64,000 nucleotides of DNA from Shinella zoogloeoides (GTDB lineage: Bacteria > Pseudomonadota > Alphaproteobacteria > Rhizobiales > Rhizobiaceae). The stretch is from positions 3,702,501-3,766,500 of the forward strand of contig NZ_CP132311.1 of assembly GCF_030733845.1 (NCBI RefSeq). Direction: 5' to 3'. The notes under the pieces are model-generated. The model saw only the letters and a program-made list of their open reading frames with translations. It was not told the origin of the DNA and did not search any database. The translations under genes and the position numbers were made by a program. Below are positions 1 to 11,211 of this stretch, piece by piece (within the stretch, counting starts at the first letter, position 1; each line of letters starts with the position of its first letter).

Positions 1-6
1 CATAGA

Positions 7-2820
<2,814 letters not shown>

Positions 2821-2996
2821 AATATGCTCATCTCAGGGCAAACGCGGAGCGTTTGTCCCGACAAGACGAAGGCGAAAGCATTCGTCCGGTTGACGTCCAA
2901 AGACGTGTTCACAGACTAAACAAACGAAGGCATCCGGTTATTGCGCACGCAAAACACCGACCCTTCTACCAGCTTCTCAATTGATTGCCCTTAGCC

Positions 2997-3114
2997 GACC
3001 TGGTGGTTATGGCGGGGTGGCCGCACCCGTTCCCATTCCGAACACGGCCGTGAAACGCCCCAGCGCCAATGGTACTTCGTCTCAAGACGCGGGAGAGTAG
3101 GTCGCTGCCAGGTC
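2997..3114 (+). rRNA. rrf: 5S ribosomal RNA
   Basis: The ends pair as a 5S helix I (GACCTGG at 2997-3003 with CCAGGTC at 3108-3114). The interior carries the conserved CCCATTCCGAACACGG loop. It lies about 180 bp after the 23S gene, the usual operon order. The exact mature ends are accurate to a few bases. Confidence 0.95.
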
Positions 3115-3186
3115 TGCTAAAGGCAATCAACGTTCCTGCAACGCAGGATACATCTTCTCGACACACCTTCGGCCCCGCCGAAACTC

Positions 3187-3217
3187 AAGGGCCGCTCAAA
3201 GCGGTCCTTTCTGTTTT
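3187..3217 (+). terminator. Intrinsic terminator after the 5S gene
   Basis: AAGGGCCGC pairs with GCGGTCCTT (one G-T) around a TCAAA loop and is followed by TCTGTTTT. It lies between the 5S gene and the initiator tRNA, so the tRNA is reached by read-through or has its own promoter. Confidence 0.7.
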
Positions 3218-3253
3218 GAAAACCTCGACAAATGTCAGGGCCGAGCACAACAA

Positions 3254-3306
3254 CGGTATTTTGCCAAAGGCAAAAACCGGCGGTATTTTGCCAAAGGGCA
3301 AAAACC
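3254..3306 (+). repeat. Two tandem TTTTGCC/GGCAAAA hairpin repeats
   Basis: A unit reading CGGTATTTTGCCAAAGG...CAAAAACC occurs twice, at 3254-3278 and 3281-3306. The second copy has one extra G. Each contains the inverted repeat TTTTGCC-AAA-GGCAAAA. They sit immediately 5' of the initiator tRNA and after the rRNA terminator. They may be processing or anti-termination signals, or small repeat elements. Confidence 0.7.
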
Positions 3307-3312
3307 TGGTAA

Positions 3313-3389
<77 letters not shown>

Positions 3390-3393
3390 AACC

Positions 3394-3429
3394 AAAAAGC
3401 CCCTGTCGCAGAAATGCGCGGGGGCTTTT
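3394..3429 (+). terminator. Intrinsic terminator after tRNA-fMet
   Basis: AAAAGCCCC and GGGGCTTTT pair, with an inner CGC/GCG, and the T run completes an intrinsic terminator directly after the tRNA. It closes the rRNA operon. Confidence 0.8.
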
Positions 3430-3479
3430 GGCGTTCAAAGAGGCAGAAGGACGCCAAACGCACTCCGCCGTCGCCCACC

Positions 3480-4424
3480 TCACGCGGCGCCTCCAGACCC
3501 CTTGGCCTGCCCGATCTCAACCTCGATCAGCGACAGAAAACGTTGCGCCAAAGGCGAAAGCAGTGCATCCCGGTGGAGGATGATGTTGTACGCGGGAACG
3601 CTGACCCGGCGCGCCATGTCCAGCGTCACGATGTGCGCGCTGAGATCCTCCGCCATCAGCAGGTTGGCGACCTCGCGCGCGAAGGGGGCGATGGCGTCGC
3701 TGCGCGAAACCGTCGTCAGCGTCAGAAGCACCGAGGCGGAATAGGTGATCCGTTCCGGGAAATCCGCCCGGTCCGCCCGGAAGGCGTCCGCCACCGTCGA
3801 CCAGATCGGCGATCCCGCCGGCTGGATCACCCAGTCATAGGGCGAAAGATCGCGGAAACCGAGCTGCGCGCGCCCGGCAAGCGGATGCTGCTCGCGCACC
3901 GCAAAGCTCAGCACCTCCTCGCCGATCGGCCGCACGTCGTAGGCCGCGGGATCGTCAGCCGCGCTCATCCGCGCCAGCACGAAATCGTATTCGCCCGCGC
4001 GCATGCGCTGCATCAGCGTCAGGCTCGGCTCGACGTCGATCTGAAGCTGCGCATGCGGAGCCTGCGCGCGCAGCGCCATCGACGCCGGCAGCGCATAGGC
4101 GACGGCCGCCGCCGTCACCGCACCGATCCTCACCCGGCCGCGCAGGCCGTCCGCGACCTCCCGCATGTCGCGGCCGATATTCTCCACCTCCGCGACGACA
4201 CGGCTCGCGCGCGCCGCCAGCACGTTGCCGAATTCGTTGAAGACAAAGCCGCGCGCATTGCGAGTGCAGACCTGCTGGCCGACAAGCGCCTCGATATCGG
4301 CAAGCGTGCGCGAGGCGGCCGGCTGTGAGATGTTCATCTCCTCGGCGGCAAGGCTCAGCTTTCCCCGGCGCTTCAGCGCATCGATGAACCGAAGCTGGTT
4401 GAGCTTGAGATAGTGCGCTTTCAT
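3480..4424 (-). CDS. LysR-family transcriptional regulator (GbpR-like)
   Basis: A 314-residue LysR-type regulator. The N-terminal winged helix-turn-helix (about residues 5-65) contains LAAEEMNISQPAASRTLADI, the usual recognition helix. The rest is a periplasmic-binding-protein-like effector domain. The length is standard for the family. The general form resembles the GbpR/CbbR-like regulators that control sugar or sugar-acid genes in rhizobia and Agrobacterium, but the inducer cannot be read from sequence. It is divergent from the adjacent dehydratase gene and shares a 170-bp intergenic region with a LysR-type dyad, so control of that gene is the simplest inference. The ATG at 4424 is chosen because homologous regulators start just before the HTH. 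Confidence 0.88.
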   Translation of the reverse strand: MKAHYLKLNQLRFIDALKRRGKLSLAAEEMNISQPAASRTLADIEALVGQQVCTRNARGFVFNEFGNVLAARASRVVAEVENIGRDMREVADGLRGRVRIGAVTAAAVAYALPASMALRAQAPHAQLQIDVEPSLTLMQRMRAGEYDFVLARMSAADDPAAYDVRPIGEEVLSFAVREQHPLAGRAQLGFRDLSPYDWVIQPAGSPIWSTVADAFRADRADFPERITYSASVLLTLTTVSRSDAIAPFAREVANLLMAEDLSAHIVTLDMARRVSVPAYNIILHRDALLSPLAQRFLSLIEVEIGQAKGSGGAA

Positions 4425-4445
4425 GCCGGCAATCTAGCCAGGGCG

Positions 4446-4476
4446 ATATCATGACGCAATTGATATGCAACGATAT
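4446..4476. promoter_or_regulatory. Candidate LysR operator
   Basis: ATATC (4446-4450), 11 bases, GATAT (4462-4466) is a perfect interrupted dyad of LysR-box shape. A further GATAT half-site lies at 4472-4476. It is in the divergent region between the LysR gene and the dehydratase. Binding is inferred, not shown. Confidence 0.45.
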
Positions 4477-4594
4477 CGATTGATGATTTGACTGTTATGT
4501 GAGTTCCGCGTTCCCTGTGGCGGACAGGGAGGATGGCGATTTGCGCCCGCAGGCGCGCGCACCGCATCGCCCGCACAACAGAGAGCACCACGAC

Positions 4595-6337
4595 ATGACA
4601 TTCAAACCCTCCCCCTGGCCACGCAAGCTGCGTTCGCAGGAATGGTACGGCGGCACCTCGCGCGACAACATCTATCATCGCGGCTGGCTGAAGAACCAGG
4701 GATATCCGCACGACCTGTTCGACGGGCGCCCGGTGATCGGCATCCTCAACACCTGGTCGGACCTGACGCCCTGCAACGGCCATCTGCGCGAGCTGGCGGA
4801 AAAGGTGAAGGCTGGCGTCTGGGAGGCGGGCGGTTTCCCGCTGGAGGTTCCGGTGTTCTCCGCCTCGGAAAACACTTACCGGCCGACGGCCATGATGTAC
4901 CGCAACCTCGCCGCGCTCGCGGTCGAGGAGACGATGCGCGCCCAGCCGATCGACGGCGCGGTCCTGCTGGTCGGCTGTGACAAGACGACGCCCTCGCTTT
5001 TGATGGGCGCGGCCTCCACCGACATCCCCTCCATCGTCGTCACCGGCGGGCCGATGCTGAACGGCTGGTTCCGCGGCGAGCGCGTCGGCTCTGGCACGGC
5101 GCTCTGGCAGATGTCCGAAGCCATCAAGGCCGGCACGATGAGCAAGGAGGACTTCCTCGAGGCCGAGCAGGCGATGAGCCGCTCGTCCGGCACCTGCAAC
5201 ACGATGGGCACGGCCTCCACCATGGCGTCGATGGCCGAGGCGCTCGGCATGGCGCTCTCCGGCAATGCGGCGATCCCCGCCGTCGACAGCCGCCGCCGCG
5301 TCATGGCGCAGCTCACCGGCCGGCGCATCGTCCAGATGGTCAAGGACGACCTGAAGCCTTCCGACATCATGACCCGCGAAGCCTTCGAGAACGCCATCCG
5401 CACCAACGGCGCCATCGGCGGCTCGACCAATGCGGTGGTGCACCTCCTGGCGATGGCCGGCCGTGTCGGCATCGACCTCACGCTCGACGACTGGGACCGC
5501 CTCGGCCGTGATGTGCCGACGATCGTCAACCTCATGCCGTCGGGCAAATACCTGATGGAGGAGTTCTTCTATGCCGGCGGCCTGCCGGTGGTGCTGAAGC
5601 GCCTCGGCGAAGCCGGGCTTCTCAACAAGGATGCGCTGACGGTTTCCGGCGAGACGATCTGGGACGAGGTCAAGGACGTCACTAACTGGAACGAGGATGT
5701 CATCCTGCCGACGGAGAAGGCGCTGGCGCAGGCCGGCGGCATCGCCGTGCTCAAGGGCAACCTCGCGCCGAAGGGTGCGGTGCTGAAGCCGTCGGCCGCC
5801 ACGGCCTCGCTGATGGTGCATCGCGGCCGCGCCGTCGTCTTCGAGGACATCGACGACTACAAGCGCAAGATCAACGATCCCGATCTCGACATCGACGAAA
5901 CCTGCATAATGGTGCTGAAGAACTGTGGTCCGCGCGGTTATCCCGGCATGGCCGAGGTCGGCAATATGGGCCTGCCGCCCAAAGTGCTGAAGAAGGGCAT
6001 CACCGACATGGTGCGCATTTCGGATGCCCGCATGTCCGGCACCGCCTATGGCACCGTCGTGCTGCATACCAGCCCTGAAGCCGCCGCCGGCGGGCCACTC
6101 GCCATCGTGCGCGACGGCGATTTCATCGAGCTCGACGTGCCGAACCGGCGTCTCCACCTCGATGTGCCGGAAGGCGAGATCGAACGGCGTCTTGCCGAAT
6201 GGAAGAGCCCGGTCGCGCGGCCGGCGAGCGGCTACGGCATGCTCTACCACGACCATGTCGAGGGGGCCGATACCGGCGCCGATTTCGACTTCCTGCGCGG
6301 CGCGCGCGGCAATGCCGTGCCGAAGGATTCGCACTGA
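4595..6337 (+). CDS. IlvD/Edd-family sugar-acid dehydratase (L-arabinonate dehydratase-like)
   Basis: A 580-residue Fe-S dehydratase of the IlvD/Edd family. The start at 4595 (MTFKPSPWPRK) is preferred over the upstream in-frame ATG at 4499 because it matches the N-terminus and length of the characterised Rhizobium leguminosarum L-arabinonate dehydratase (about 579 residues). The cluster cysteine is seen in SDLTPCNGH (residue 60), followed by LLVGCDKTTPS and SRSSGTCNTMGTAS, the three [2Fe-2S] ligand regions known for that enzyme. The serine-bearing DARMSGTAYGTV motif near the C-terminus corresponds to the catalytic base region. It removes water from a C5/C6 aldonate to give the 2-keto-3-deoxy acid. 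The exact substrate (arabinonate, xylonate, galactonate) is not certain. It is likely induced through the divergent LysR regulator. Confidence 0.9.
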   Translation: MTFKPSPWPRKLRSQEWYGGTSRDNIYHRGWLKNQGYPHDLFDGRPVIGILNTWSDLTPCNGHLRELAEKVKAGVWEAGGFPLEVPVFSASENTYRPTAMMYRNLAALAVEETMRAQPIDGAVLLVGCDKTTPSLLMGAASTDIPSIVVTGGPMLNGWFRGERVGSGTALWQMSEAIKAGTMSKEDFLEAEQAMSRSSGTCNTMGTASTMASMAEALGMALSGNAAIPAVDSRRRVMAQLTGRRIVQMVKDDLKPSDIMTREAFENAIRTNGAIGGSTNAVVHLLAMAGRVGIDLTLDDWDRLGRDVPTIVNLMPSGKYLMEEFFYAGGLPVVLKRLGEAGLLNKDALTVSGETIWDEVKDVTNWNEDVILPTEKALAQAGGIAVLKGNLAPKGAVLKPSAATASLMVHRGRAVVFEDIDDYKRKINDPDLDIDETCIMVLKNCGPRGYPGMAEVGNMGLPPKVLKKGITDMVRISDARMSGTAYGTVVLHTSPEAAAGGPLAIVRDGDFIELDVPNRRLHLDVPEGEIERRLAEWKSPVARPASGYGMLYHDHVEGADTGADFDFLRGARGNAVPKDSH

Positions 6338-6371
6338 CCGGCGGAGCGGAAACGCTCCGTTCCGACATAGG

Positions 6372-6409
6372 AAAAAGCCCATCCGCATATCCTGCGGATG
6401 GGCTTTTTT
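6372..6409. terminator. Strong bidirectional terminator
   Basis: AAAAGCCCATCCGCA and TGCGGATGGGCTTTT form a 15-bp stem with a small loop and T runs on both strands. It lies between the converging dehydratase and chemoreceptor genes and can serve both. Confidence 0.9.
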
Positions 6410-6429
6410 ACTGAAGCTGGAGGCCTTCC

Positions 6430-8448
6430 TCAGAATTCCTCCCACTCGCCCTTCGTGTCGAGTGCCGCATTGCCGCTGAAGGCGGTGGCGACCTTGCGGC
6501 CGAGCGCGCGGGCGGGAGAGGCATGGCCGGTGTCTCCGGTGCGGACGGAGCGAACCATGCCGGCCGCGGGCGCACCCTCGAGACGGAACTGGCTGACGAG
6601 TTCGCGCAGGCGCACTGCCTCGTTTGCCAGCGTGTTGGAGGCGGCGTTGGACTGTTCCACCATCGCGGCGTTCTGCTGCGTCGTCTGGTCCATCGCATTG
6701 ACTGCGGTGTTGACCTCGGCAAGCCCGACGGACTGTTCCTTGGCGGAGGTCGCGATCGATTCCATATGGGCGTTGATCTCGACGATGAAGCCGCTGATGG
6801 TCTTCAGCGCCGTGCCGGCATCGCGCACCAGCTTCACGCCGGTTCCCACTTCGGCCGAGGAGTTCTGGATCAGGCCCTTGATCTCCTTGGCGGCCTGGGC
6901 GGAGCGCTGGGCGAGCTCGCGCACTTCCTGCGCCACGACCGCAAAGCCCTTGCCGGCCTCGCCGGCGCGGGCGGCCTCGACGCCGGCATTCAGCGCCAGC
7001 AGGTTCGTCTGGAAGGCGATCTCGTCGATGACGCCGATGATGTTGGAAATCTGCTGCGAGCTTTCCTCGATCTTGCGCATCGCTTCTTCCGCGTGGGAGA
7101 CCACCTCGGCGGATTCGGCAGCGGAGCGGTTGGCCCGGCTGGCGACGTCCTTGGCCTCCTCGGTGCGCTTGGAGGAATTGGCGACGTTGACGGTGATCTC
7201 GTCGAGCGCGGCGGCGGTCTCCTCCAGCGAGGCGGCCTGCTGCTCGGTGCGTTTCGACAGGTCGTCCGTGCCGGACGCGATCTCGCGGGTGCCCGTGTCT
7301 AGCGTCGAGATCGAGCCGGAAATCTCCGAGAGCGTGGAGCCGAGCTGGGCCACGGACTGGTTGAAGTCATGGCGCAGCGCCTCGAAATCCTGCGCGAAGG
7401 CTTCGTTGAGCTGGAAGGCGAGGTCGCCCGCCGACAGGCGCTTCAGGCCGGCGGCAAGGCCGGATGTGGCGATGCGCAGCCGCTCGGCAGCGTCGGCCTC
7501 GGCTTTCTCCTGCATGGCGATGCGCTCGGCTTCGGCGCGCTTGCGCGCCTCCACCGCTTCCTGTTCCAGCCGCCGGTTGGCGATGGCGCCCTGGCGGAAG
7601 ACTTCGAGCGCCTTGGCCATGTCGCCGATCTCGTCCTTGTTCCTGGCGAGGGCGATCTCGGTATCGAGCTGGCCGCCTGCGACCTCGCCCATCGAACTGG
7701 CGAGCTTATCCATGCCTCCGATGATGCGTTTGAAGGTGACGAAGCCGACGATGGCAAGCATCAGCGCCAGCATCGACATGGCTGCGATGGTCAGCATCCA
7801 GTAGAAGGAGGCGCGGGTGTTCGCTTCGTCCACGGCGCCCTGCGTGCGTGCTTCGAGCTTCACGAAGAAGGCGTCGACCGGCTTCATGATCTCCGCCTTG
7901 AACTTGTGGTAGTCCGGCGAATTCAGCATCAGGGCCGCCTTGTCCCGGGCCTGCGGCCCGAGAGTGGCGGCGCCATCGACGAGCGCCATCGCCTCGGTCT
8001 CGATCTTGACGAGGGCGTCGGAGCGCTTGCCGGCCTCGTCCAGGAGGGCGAATTCCTCGTCGGTGAAACCGGCCTGCTTCATCAGGTCGTGAAGCGGAAC
8101 GGCGGCGCCGTCGGGACGGGGCCTGGCCTCGCCGCCCGCGACGAAGTCCCAGTAGATGCGGTGGTAGTCTTCCGGGCGCGGGCGCGTGCCGTTGCGGATC
8201 TCGATGACGGCGTTGTACTGGTCCTTGAAGGAGGCGTCGCCCGTCTCGGCATAGGTCCGCACCATGCGCGTCAGGTCGTCGGAAGACTGGCGGAAGCCGT
8301 CGGCCAGCAGGTAGGACTTGTATTTCTGGTCATAGGCATTGGTGACGTCGCCGGCCGCGCCGGCATAGCCCCACAGGCTGCCGATGAGCCCCGCAATCGC
8401 CACGCCGGTGACCGATGCGAGCACGATGAACTGCGTCTTTATTCTCAT
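6430..8448 (-). CDS. Methyl-accepting chemotaxis protein
   Basis: A 672-residue chemoreceptor. TM1 is at about residues 7-28, a periplasmic sensor of about 185 residues follows, and TM2 is at about 216-239. A HAMP domain, a long coiled-coil methylation helix bundle and the signalling hairpin follow ([20 protein letters not shown], then [20 protein letters not shown]). The protein ends in KGEWEEF, which fits the xWxx(F/Y) tether that binds CheR/CheB in some receptors. The start at 8448 is chosen because an AGGA is spaced eight bases upstream and the basic n-region of TM1 follows directly; an ATG seven codons upstream is possible. The sensor domain matches no ligand family I can name. It is a lone gene with no che genes beside it. 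Confidence 0.93.
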   Translation of the reverse strand: MRIKTQFIVLASVTGVAIAGLIGSLWGYAGAAGDVTNAYDQKYKSYLLADGFRQSSDDLTRMVRTYAETGDASFKDQYNAVIEIRNGTRPRPEDYHRIYWDFVAGGEARPRPDGAAVPLHDLMKQAGFTDEEFALLDEAGKRSDALVKIETEAMALVDGAATLGPQARDKAALMLNSPDYHKFKAEIMKPVDAFFVKLEARTQGAVDEANTRASFYWMLTIAAMSMLALMLAIVGFVTFKRIIGGMDKLASSMGEVAGGQLDTEIALARNKDEIGDMAKALEVFRQGAIANRRLEQEAVEARKRAEAERIAMQEKAEADAAERLRIATSGLAAGLKRLSAGDLAFQLNEAFAQDFEALRHDFNQSVAQLGSTLSEISGSISTLDTGTREIASGTDDLSKRTEQQAASLEETAAALDEITVNVANSSKRTEEAKDVASRANRSAAESAEVVSHAEEAMRKIEESSQQISNIIGVIDEIAFQTNLLALNAGVEAARAGEAGKGFAVVAQEVRELAQRSAQAAKEIKGLIQNSSAEVGTGVKLVRDAGTALKTISGFIVEINAHMESIATSAKEQSVGLAEVNTAVNAMDQTTQQNAAMVEQSNAASNTLANEAVRLRELVSQFRLEGAPAAGMVRSVRTGDTGHASPARALGRKVATAFSGNAALDTKGEWEEF

Positions 8449-9055
8449 GATGAATCCTGGCGTGCCCATGCTTCTTCTGCCGCGCCGAACTCATTTCTGA
8501 CGTCATGAAGCCATGCCGCACCTGAGTGCCCTGTCCGACCGCATCGTCGGAGTGCTCATGAGATTTGCTTGCATTGGTTATGAAATCGATAATTTTATCC
8601 GGTGCGGGCGCGAGTTTTACTGAGCTATCGTAACTATTCTTGATCAATCGCAACTCTGCGTAATCCTGCGGAAGGAATAACACTCAGGATGATCGTCTCA
8701 ACGCAAGATAACGTTACGGAAGTTGTTGTTTACGCCCGATATAATACTTGCACAATCAACGGTAGAAGGGTGGAAATTTCAAGGATGATCTCCGGCAGGA
8801 GGCTTATGTGAAATTATCGCGCTCCATGCGTGAATGTATCATTACACGACGCCAGCCTGTTCGACCGCCGCCCATCCTGTATGTGCCTGGCGGATCGTGT
8901 GTGCCGGGCCATCCCGTCCTGGCCGCGGGCCTTCGCCGCCGTGAAGCGCAGGGGAGGCCTGCAGGCTGAGCGGGCGGAAAAAAGGGCTTCGTTTTCCCCG
9001 CCCCTTGCCGCGCCCCTATACTTGTCCGGACCCTTTTCGACAGGAGCCGGACGAC
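8449..9055. other. Intergenic region, no gene seen
   Basis: About 600 bp between two genes. The left part (to about 8820) is AT-richer than its surroundings and should hold the chemoreceptor promoter. A TATAAT-like hexamer lies in the plus direction at about 8739-8744. The right part is GC-rich with no convincing reading frame. I see no RNA gene or long repeat. Confidence 0.5.
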
Positions 9056-10453
9056 ATGGACACGACTGAAAACCTGAACCTTCCCTATATCCTGCCCGCG
9101 CAGGCGCAAAAGCACGTCACCCACAACGAGGCGATCCGGGCGCTGGATGCGCTGACGCAGCTTGCCGTGCTGAGCCGGACGGTCGCAAGCCCGCCGGCCA
9201 GCCCCGCGGGCGGCGCGCGCTATATCGTTCCCGCCGGCGCGACCGGCGCCTGGGCCGGTGAGGCCAAGGCGCTGGCCGCCTGGCAGGATGGCGTCTGGAG
9301 CTTCTATGCACCGCGCGAAGGCTGGCTTGCCTTCGTGCTGGACGAGAACCGCCTCCTCGCCTTCAAGGCCGGCGACTGGGCGGCGGCGGCCTTCGATGTC
9401 GCCATTCCGAACGAGGTCGGCATCAATGCGACGGCGGACGCGACCAACCGGCTGGCGGTCGCCGCGCCCGCCTCGCTTTTCACCAATGAGGGGGCAGGCC
9501 ACCAGATCAAGGTCAACAAGGCGAATGCGGGCGATACCGCATCGCTGCTGTTCCAGACCGGCTGGTCCGGGCGGGCCGAGATGGGCCTTGCCGGCAGCGA
9601 CGCCTTTCGCGTCAAGGTGAGCGCGGACGGTTCCGCCTTCAACGACGCGATGGTGGCCGACCCGGCGACCGGGCGCGTCTCCTTTCCGGCTGGCGTCGAC
9701 GGGCTGCGCGTGCAGCTTGCGGCAAACCGCACCTACCATGTCGCCACGAGCGGCAATGACGGCAATAGCGGCCTGACCGCGGGCGCTCCCTTCGCGACCC
9801 TCCAGAAGGCGGTGGACGAGGCGCACAGGCTGGATTGCGCGGGCTACGATGTCACGATCGAGCTGGCGGCCGGCACCTATGCCGGGGCGACTGTCGGCCG
9901 GCCGCTGCTCGGCGGCGGCACGCTTTTCATCAAGGGCAACGAGACGACGCCGTCCTCCGTCGTGCTCTCCTCGGGGCTCGCCTTCGGCAACGGCGCGCAG
10001 GTGCGTGTCTCCGGCGTGCGCATCGCGATCGCGACGGACCTCATCCACGCGCTGCTGGTCGGCAACGGCGTTTCGCTGCGCCTCGGCAAGGTGGAGTTCG
10101 GCGCGGTGGGGGCGAATGCCGACCATATCCATGCCGACAATCCCTGCCACATCCTGCTGGAGAGCGACTACACCATTTCCGGCGGCGCACGCCGGCACAT
10201 CGATATCGGCGCCGGCCTGCTGACGGCGACGAACCGCACCTTCACGCTCACCGGCACGCCTGCCTTCACGGTTTTCGTGGCAGTGCGCAACGGCGGGGCC
10301 GTCTCGCTGTCGAACCCCACCATCGTCGGCAGCGCCACCGGCAGCCGCTACCTCGCCGAGACCAACGGCGTCATCGACACCTTCGGCAAGGCGACGACCT
10401 TCCTGCCCGGCTCGACCGCCGGCACCACGCCCTCGGGCGGCATCTACGCCTAG
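9056..10453 (+). CDS. DUF2793 protein with C-terminal beta-helix (phage tail-fibre-like)
   Basis: A 465-residue protein in two parts. Residues 1 to about 125 match the DUF2793 pattern found in alphaproteobacterial prophage and gene-transfer-agent proteins (NLPYILPAQAQKHVTHNEAI, RYIVPAGATGAWAG, FYAPREGWLAFV). The C-terminal part from about residue 230 begins YHVATSGNDGNSGLTAGAPF and has the repeating short strands of a right-handed beta-helix, as in tailspikes and pectate-lyase-like folds. The start at 9056 follows an AGGAG at nine bases. No capsid, terminase, integrase or other tail genes are nearby, so this is an orphan. It may be a domesticated adhesin or tail fibre, or an accessory gene for a gene-transfer agent encoded elsewhere. 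No signal peptide is evident. Confidence 0.82.
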   Translation: MDTTENLNLPYILPAQAQKHVTHNEAIRALDALTQLAVLSRTVASPPASPAGGARYIVPAGATGAWAGEAKALAAWQDGVWSFYAPREGWLAFVLDENRLLAFKAGDWAAAAFDVAIPNEVGINATADATNRLAVAAPASLFTNEGAGHQIKVNKANAGDTASLLFQTGWSGRAEMGLAGSDAFRVKVSADGSAFNDAMVADPATGRVSFPAGVDGLRVQLAANRTYHVATSGNDGNSGLTAGAPFATLQKAVDEAHRLDCAGYDVTIELAAGTYAGATVGRPLLGGGTLFIKGNETTPSSVVLSSGLAFGNGAQVRVSGVRIAIATDLIHALLVGNGVSLRLGKVEFGAVGANADHIHADNPCHILLESDYTISGGARRHIDIGAGLLTATNRTFTLTGTPAFTVFVAVRNGGAVSLSNPTIVGSATGSRYLAETNGVIDTFGKATTFLPGSTAGTTPSGGIYA

Positions 10454-10477
10454 AAAACATCGCACACGATCCTTTTC

Positions 10478-10501
10478 GGCGGCTCTTGCCTGGGAGCCGC
10501 C
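10478..10501 (+). terminator. Hairpin after the DUF2793 gene
   Basis: GGCGGCTC and GAGCCGCC pair perfectly around an eight-base loop. There is no T tract, so it may act as a 3' stability hairpin or a factor-dependent terminator. Confidence 0.45.
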
Positions 10502-10520
10502 GGACTGGTTATGAAATGCG

Positions 10521-10979
10521 ATGTCTCTCGAATCCGTCCGCACCTTCTTCGCCGCAAACGCTCCCGATATCGACGTTCTCGTCACCGAGCAGAGTTCGGC
10601 GACCGTAACGCTGGCCGCCGAGGCCCATGGTGTGGCGCCCGAGCAGATCGCCAAGACGATCTGCCTGCGCGTCGGCGAGGAGATCGTCCTCCTGGTCGCC
10701 GCTGGCACGGCGCGGCTCAGCAACCGGAAATTCAAGGACCGGTTCTCGGCAAAGCCGCGCATGCTGGATGCCGAACAGGTGGTGGCGGCGACGTCCCATC
10801 CGGTCGGCGGCGTCTGCCCCTTCGGCCTGCCCTCGGCGCTCCCCGTCTATTGCGATATCTCCCTGCGGCCCTTCGAGGAAGTCGTGCCGGCCGCCGGCGC
10901 GACCAATGCCGCCGTGCGCATCGCGCCCGACCGTATGGCCGCGCTCGTTTCGGCCGAATGGATCGACGTCTGCGAGTGA
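10521..10979 (+). CDS. YbaK/ProX-type aminoacyl-tRNA deacylase
   Basis: A 152-residue single-domain protein of the YbaK/ProRS-editing (INS) family. Members hydrolyse mischarged tRNA, typically Ala- or Cys-tRNA-Pro. Family features seen are the lysine in QIAKTICLRVG, the RLSNRKFKDRF segment, and the glycine-rich HPVGGVCPFGLP that lines the pocket. The length is normal. Unlike prolyl-tRNA synthetase there is no catalytic core, so it is a free-standing trans-editing factor. It is likely a single-gene transcript before the purine permease. Substrate choice within the family is not resolved. Confidence 0.9.
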   Translation: MSLESVRTFFAANAPDIDVLVTEQSSATVTLAAEAHGVAPEQIAKTICLRVGEEIVLLVAAGTARLSNRKFKDRFSAKPRMLDAEQVVAATSHPVGGVCPFGLPSALPVYCDISLRPFEEVVPAAGATNAAVRIAPDRMAALVSAEWIDVCE

Positions 10980-11086
10980 CGGACGGCCGATTTCGGCTTG
11001 TCGTGAAAGAGTTTCGCTAAAAACCGGGGAAATGACCGGCTGGCGCGAACGCCTTGGAAAAAGCAATATAACGAAACTGTGATCAC

Positions 11087-11126
11087 GGTGGTCTGGCCTT
11101 TTGGGGACCGCCGCGCACAGGCGCGG
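11087..11126 (+). promoter_or_regulatory. Overlapping hairpins in the leader of the purine permease gene
   Basis: GGTGGTC (11087-11093) pairs with GACCGCC (11106-11112). CCGCGC (11111-11116) pairs with GCGCGG (11121-11126) around ACAG. The two stems share bases 11111-11112, so full formation of one disturbs the other. This lies about 90-125 bases before the permease start. A purine-responsive leader is possible but unproven. Confidence 0.35.
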
Positions 11127-11211
11127 AACGATCCGCGACGGGCCTGCTGGAGGAGCATTCGGCCCGAACTATCGCACGGCGCGCCATCGGCGTTCGCCAG
11201 GGGGAGAAAAT

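Noticed and set aside
3254..3306. CRISPR-like repeat array
   Set aside because: Only two units with a two-base gap and no spacer diversity. It does not qualify as CRISPR, and no cas genes are present.
4421..6445. 674-codon minus-strand frame antisense to the dehydratase gene
   Set aside because: Shadow of the IlvD/Edd gene with biased composition and no domains.
8804..10762. 652-codon minus-strand frame antisense to the DUF2793 gene
   Set aside because: Arginine/glycine/histidine-rich, repetitive composition typical of antisense frames in high-GC DNA. The plus strand carries recognisable domains.
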